The notes below the pieces were generated by a model. That model was not told the DNA's origin. It searched no databases and worked only from the letters and a program-made list of their open reading frames with translations. Below are positions 53,620 to 55,867 of a stretch of 55,867 nt of DNA, piece by piece. How positions within the stretch are numbered: the stretch's first letter is position 1; every line of letters begins with the position of its first letter. The translations under genes and the position numbers were made by a program. The stretch comes from Methanobacterium sp. Maddingley MBC34 (GTDB lineage: Archaea > Methanobacteriota > Methanobacteria > Methanobacteriales > Methanobacteriaceae): assembly GCA_000309865.1 (NCBI GenBank), contig AMGN01000012.1:1-55867 (forward strand), given 5' to 3'.

Positions 53620-54234
53620 ATGGATTTAGCCTTTTTACTCTCGTTCTTGGCCGGTGCGGCCTCTTTGATGTCACCATGTGTACTTAAACTGTTACCAGTG
53701 GTTGTAGGGCATTCCCTTGTGAAGGGGAAATTTAAAGAAATTCTTGCTTTCACCCTAGGATTTTTCGTGGTTTTCTCTATTATAAGTATACTGACCGTTA
53801 TTTTCACCGCCGCAATCAACTACTACCTCTTCTATTTCAGAATAATCGCAGCAATATTGCTCATCATACTTGGTGTTTATTTTGTGTTGAACAAAAATAT
53901 CTTTAAAATTACAAACCCAGAAAAATTTGGAAATAACGCATTCGGATCATTTCTCTTTGGATTTTTCACCTGCCTGGCATGGTCCCCCTGTTTTGGGGCA
54001 TACGTAGTGGCTGTGGCAACTTACAGTGCTTCCACAGGGAATCTTTTCTACAGCGCCATGAACATGTTGTTATTCAGTGCAGGATTCTCATTAACCATCC
54101 TAGTCATGGCACTCCTGACTTCAAAATTAAATATAAAGAGATTAAGTAAATATTCTGGGACGATAAGAGTATTTTCGGGACTTATAATAATTTTTGCAGG
54201 AGTATACATGTTGTTAATACAATTTTATAATTAA
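53620..54234 (+). CDS. ccdA: CcdA-like membrane electron carrier
   Basis: A 204-residue protein with six transmembrane helices. The conserved Cys pair is C20 in SLMSPCVLKLLPVVVG and C124 in LAWSPCFGAYVV, the hallmark of the CcdA/DsbD core, which moves electrons from cytoplasmic thioredoxin across the membrane. It follows the thioredoxin gene by 12 bp, so the two are an operon. The SPC-L-LP and WSPC-GA segments make the assignment firm. Confidence 0.93.
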   Translation: MDLAFLLSFLAGAASLMSPCVLKLLPVVVGHSLVKGKFKEILAFTLGFFVVFSIISILTVIFTAAINYYLFYFRIIAAILLIILGVYFVLNKNIFKITNPEKFGNNAFGSFLFGFFTCLAWSPCFGAYVVAVATYSASTGNLFYSAMNMLLFSAGFSLTILVMALLTSKLNIKRLSKYSGTIRVFSGLIIIFAGVYMLLIQFYN

Positions 54235-54396
54235 ATACTGCTTTACAAAAAAATATAATGTTGAAAAATAAGACTGCTTTTTAAATTTAAAAGAAGTGTA
54301 AATGAAATAAGATATCGTTCCATTTTTCTAACTCTTTAGCAGTCATGAGGCATGTACTGGAACTTGTTGAATAAAACAGCGCCGATATTTATTTTA

Positions 54397-54603
54397 CTAT
54401 TGATCTTGTTGTGGTGACGGAAGGATTGTTATTATGATTGCAGCCAAGAATATGACACATATAGTTTTTATATAATTTAATGAGGTTCCAAACCGGACTG
54501 TAATGTTAATAGGGGTTGGAATATTCATCAATATTTCAAATTTGTTAATTATCGTTCTTTTAGCAAACAAACTAAAAAAAAATATTCCACTAATATCGCT
54601 CAA
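54397..54603 (-). other. Small ORF matching a fragment repeated at 21030-21110
   Basis: A 68-residue frame: MSDISGIFFFSLFAKRTIIN, then KFEILMNIPTPINITVRFG and a hydrophobic segment ICVIFLAAIIITILPS. No clear ribosome-binding site precedes it. Its central part aligns with the broken minus-strand sequence at 21030-21110 (FAVRTIINNYEMFMNI), at DNA and protein level. It may be a small membrane protein or a remnant of a repeated gene. No family recognised. Confidence 0.4.
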
Positions 54604-54772
54604 CCCACACTAACTTATACAACCCCCAACCCAATAAAAGTAAAACTAATAAAAACAATAAATAAATCCAAAAGACTTATTCAACAATTCTATAAGTCCT
54701 TTTCAACTATAATATAATTTAGGAAGTTATTTTAAATGAATATGCATCTTCAAAAAAGGAATATTTGCATTA

Positions 54773-54922
54773 TTAACTCGCTTCGCACCCCGTTTGGGGA
54801 ATATCACTTTTTGGCAATGGTTTTTTTGCCATGGTAACCTCAGATAGATTACCATGGGTAGTCAATTGCGGGGAAACATAGCATTTTTTTGTTTCTTTAG
54901 AATTGTCTTTTCTTTGATTCAT
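54773..54922 (-). CDS. Lasso-peptide-like precursor
   Basis: A 49-residue ORF. The leader contains Y15-V-S-P18-Q-L20-T-T-H-G24-N-L-S-E-V-T30, exactly the YxxPxLxxxGxxxxxT motif by which lasso precursors bind the RiPP recognition element. In known lasso peptides the Thr is the penultimate leader residue; applying this rule, the core starts at residue 32: AKKPLPKSDIPQTGCEAS. Its ninth residue is Asp, which would allow a nine-residue A1-D9 macrolactam ring. GGTGG lies 5 nt before the ATG. Downstream on the same strand lie an ABC exporter and a PF14907-type protein. No cyclase, RRE or protease gene is visible in the window, so an active pathway is unproven. Inverted repeats inside the ORF (54829-54837/54849-54857) leave a structured RNA as an alternative. 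Confidence 0.68.
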   Translation of the reverse strand: MNQRKDNSKETKKCYVSPQLTTHGNLSEVTMAKKPLPKSDIPQTGCEAS

Positions 54923-54990
54923 AACAACCACCAGTAAATAATAATCAACAGTAACAATATTGAAGAGATGTAATTACTTAAAACTACTTA

Positions 54991-55000
54991 ACATATAAAC
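54991..55000 (-). promoter_or_regulatory. Possible TATA box of the peptide gene
   Basis: GTTTATATGT on the minus strand lies about 70 bp before the ATG at 54922; a second TATA-like element (minus TTTATATAAT, about 55012-55025) lies further up. Either would give a 5' leader containing the GGTGG site. Prediction by eye only. Confidence 0.3.
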
Positions 55001-55261
55001 ATTTTTATCTTATTATATAAAATTGTGATATGTTTCACAAAAAATATGTTTGTTTTCAATATTGATTCTAATTTTTGATTCATACTGTTTGAATATTTTG
55101 ATAAGGTATTCGAGATAATCTGATAGTTTTTGTACTTAATTTACTAATATAATAAAAAAAACTGAGTTAAAAGATTTAAGATTATCAAAAAGGGATATAA
55201 AAAAATCGGAAAAGCCATTTTTTCGAGCATATTATCACAAAAATATCCCATTAACAAAGAG

Positions 55262-55275
55262 TATAAATATTATAT
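55262..55275 (+). promoter_or_regulatory. Likely TATA box of the surface-protein gene
   Basis: TATAAATATTATAT lies about 37-50 bp before the ATG at 55312, preceded by an A/G-rich BRE-like stretch (AACAAAGAG). AGGTGGGG lies between, 8 nt before the ATG. This is the usual archaeal spacing. Confidence 0.45.
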
Positions 55276-55311
55276 GCAACCTAAAATATCCATAATAGGT
55301 GGGGATATTAT

Positions 55312-55867
55312 ATGAAAAAAATAATATTAATAACAATTTTTATAATATTGGCATTTTTGCTATGTGGATCAGTTGCAGTAGCAGTTCAACATAATAATGA
55401 AGCTATTAACTCTGATTTAAGCACTAACTCTAACACAAATCAAGATCTTAATTCAAACGCTATAATTCTAACAAATTCAGGATCAAATCAATTTTCTACT
55501 CAATCTAATAATATCCCCCAAAATGATATTTCCCCAAATGATAAAAAAAACATCACAATTTCTGGAATAGTTAGATATTGCTTATCAGGAGATTTATTTC
55601 CGGGAGTATTGATTACTGTAAGTTCAATTATAGGAGAGGAACTCACAAAAACAATCACAGACTCAAATGGAAGTTATCAACTAAATTTCCTCAATAATGA
55701 AACTATTTTTAATGTAAATGCAAGTTACCCTGGTCACATAACTTCCTCAAAAGAAGTTGAAGTAACCCCTAACACTGGAAATACTGAAGATTTATATGGA
55801 AATGCAGATTTCAGATTAGGAGAACCGTCAGCAGACATACAAGTAGACAAATGGGTCTGCAACAACA
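55312..55867 (+). CDS. Secreted surface protein, N-terminal part (runs off the right edge)
   Basis: The frame from ATG 55312 is open for 185 codons to the window end. Residues 1-24 form a signal peptide (MKKIILITIFIILAFLLCGS, then VAVA). An Asn/Ser/Gln-rich linker follows, then from about residue 80 a carboxypeptidase-regulatory/CnaB-like beta-sandwich (ITISGIVRYCLSGDLFPGVL, ITDSNGSYQLNFLNN). LGEPSADIQVDKWV near the end begins the DUF11-like repeat typical of methanogen surface proteins. It is probably a large wall-associated adhesin-like protein like the one at the left edge. Confidence 0.85.
   Translation, partial: MKKIILITIFIILAFLLCGSVAVAVQHNNEAINSDLSTNSNTNQDLNSNAIILTNSGSNQFSTQSNNIPQNDISPNDKKNITISGIVRYCLSGDLFPGVLITVSSIIGEELTKTITDSNGSYQLNFLNNETIFNVNASYPGHITSSKEVEVTPNTGNTEDLYGNADFRLGEPSADIQVDKWVCNN

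Larger units (their letters stand above)
54923..55311. other. Divergent intergenic region between precursor and surface protein
   Basis: An AT-rich region of about 390 bp containing the likely promoters of the minus-strand peptide gene and the plus-strand surface protein. No other ORF, repeat array or RNA gene was recognised. Confidence 0.4.

Noticed and set aside
54788..54857. Inverted repeats as a riboswitch or structured RNA
   Set aside because: They lie inside an ORF with an exact lasso leader motif and a ribosome-binding site, and the arms are short; kept only as an alternative in the feature entry.

Overview
The window looks like a methanogenic archaeon of the Methanobacteriales, most likely Methanobacterium or a close relative. 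This is an inference from AT-rich DNA, archaeal-type TATA boxes, GGAGG/GGTG ribosome-binding sites, lipobox proteins, large secreted beta-helix surface proteins and the gene families present. No rRNA, tRNA or CRISPR was recognised.

Layout. (1) 1-2605, minus: the 5' part of a large secreted surface protein. (2) 2920-9883, plus: glycosyltransferases and a polytopic membrane protein. (3) 9875-13257, minus: a GT2 glycosyltransferase and two NAD-dependent sugar epimerases. (4) 13258-16253: a decayed epimerase copy, an alpha/beta hydrolase, a NERD protein and a RelE-type toxin-antitoxin pair. (5) 16817-21205: two epimerase/dehydratases, then a scar with a broken galU, a broken transposase and a repeated protein fragment. 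(6) 21206-31146: two UDP-sugar dehydrogenases, two epimerases, a GT4, a methyltransferase, a GT-C-like membrane protein and a Wzx-like flippase. (7) 31244-48469, minus: a roughly 17-kb run of glycosyltransferases, methyltransferases, a nucleotidyltransferase-kinase fusion and three epimerases. (8) 48641-54922: a PF14907-type nucleotidyltransferase, an ABC exporter, lipoproteins, a thioredoxin/CcdA pair and a previously unlisted 49-codon ORF. (9) 55312 to the end: the start of a second surface protein.

Taken together, most of the window is a surface-polysaccharide or glycoprotein-glycan locus. Dehydrogenases and epimerases would make UDP-uronic acids and other nucleotide sugars, about 14 glycosyltransferases would assemble the glycan, methyltransferases would decorate it, and the flippase and polytopic proteins would move or transfer it. 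The locus shows heavy turnover: a duplicated epimerase pair, three relic genes, a frameshifted methyltransferase and an IS remnant.

Three things stand out. First, the small minus-strand ORF at 54773-54922 carries the exact YxxPxLxxxGxxxxxT leader motif of lasso-peptide precursors, with an Asp at core position 9, and an ABC exporter and PF14907-type protein lie downstream on the same strand. The maturation enzymes are not in the window. Second, five genes have no AUG, GUG or UUG where homology and a strong ribosome-binding site place their start, and appear to begin at ATA, ATT or ACG; two of them are paralogues of identical length. Third, both UDP-sugar dehydrogenases lack the Asp that normally binds the NAD ribose.
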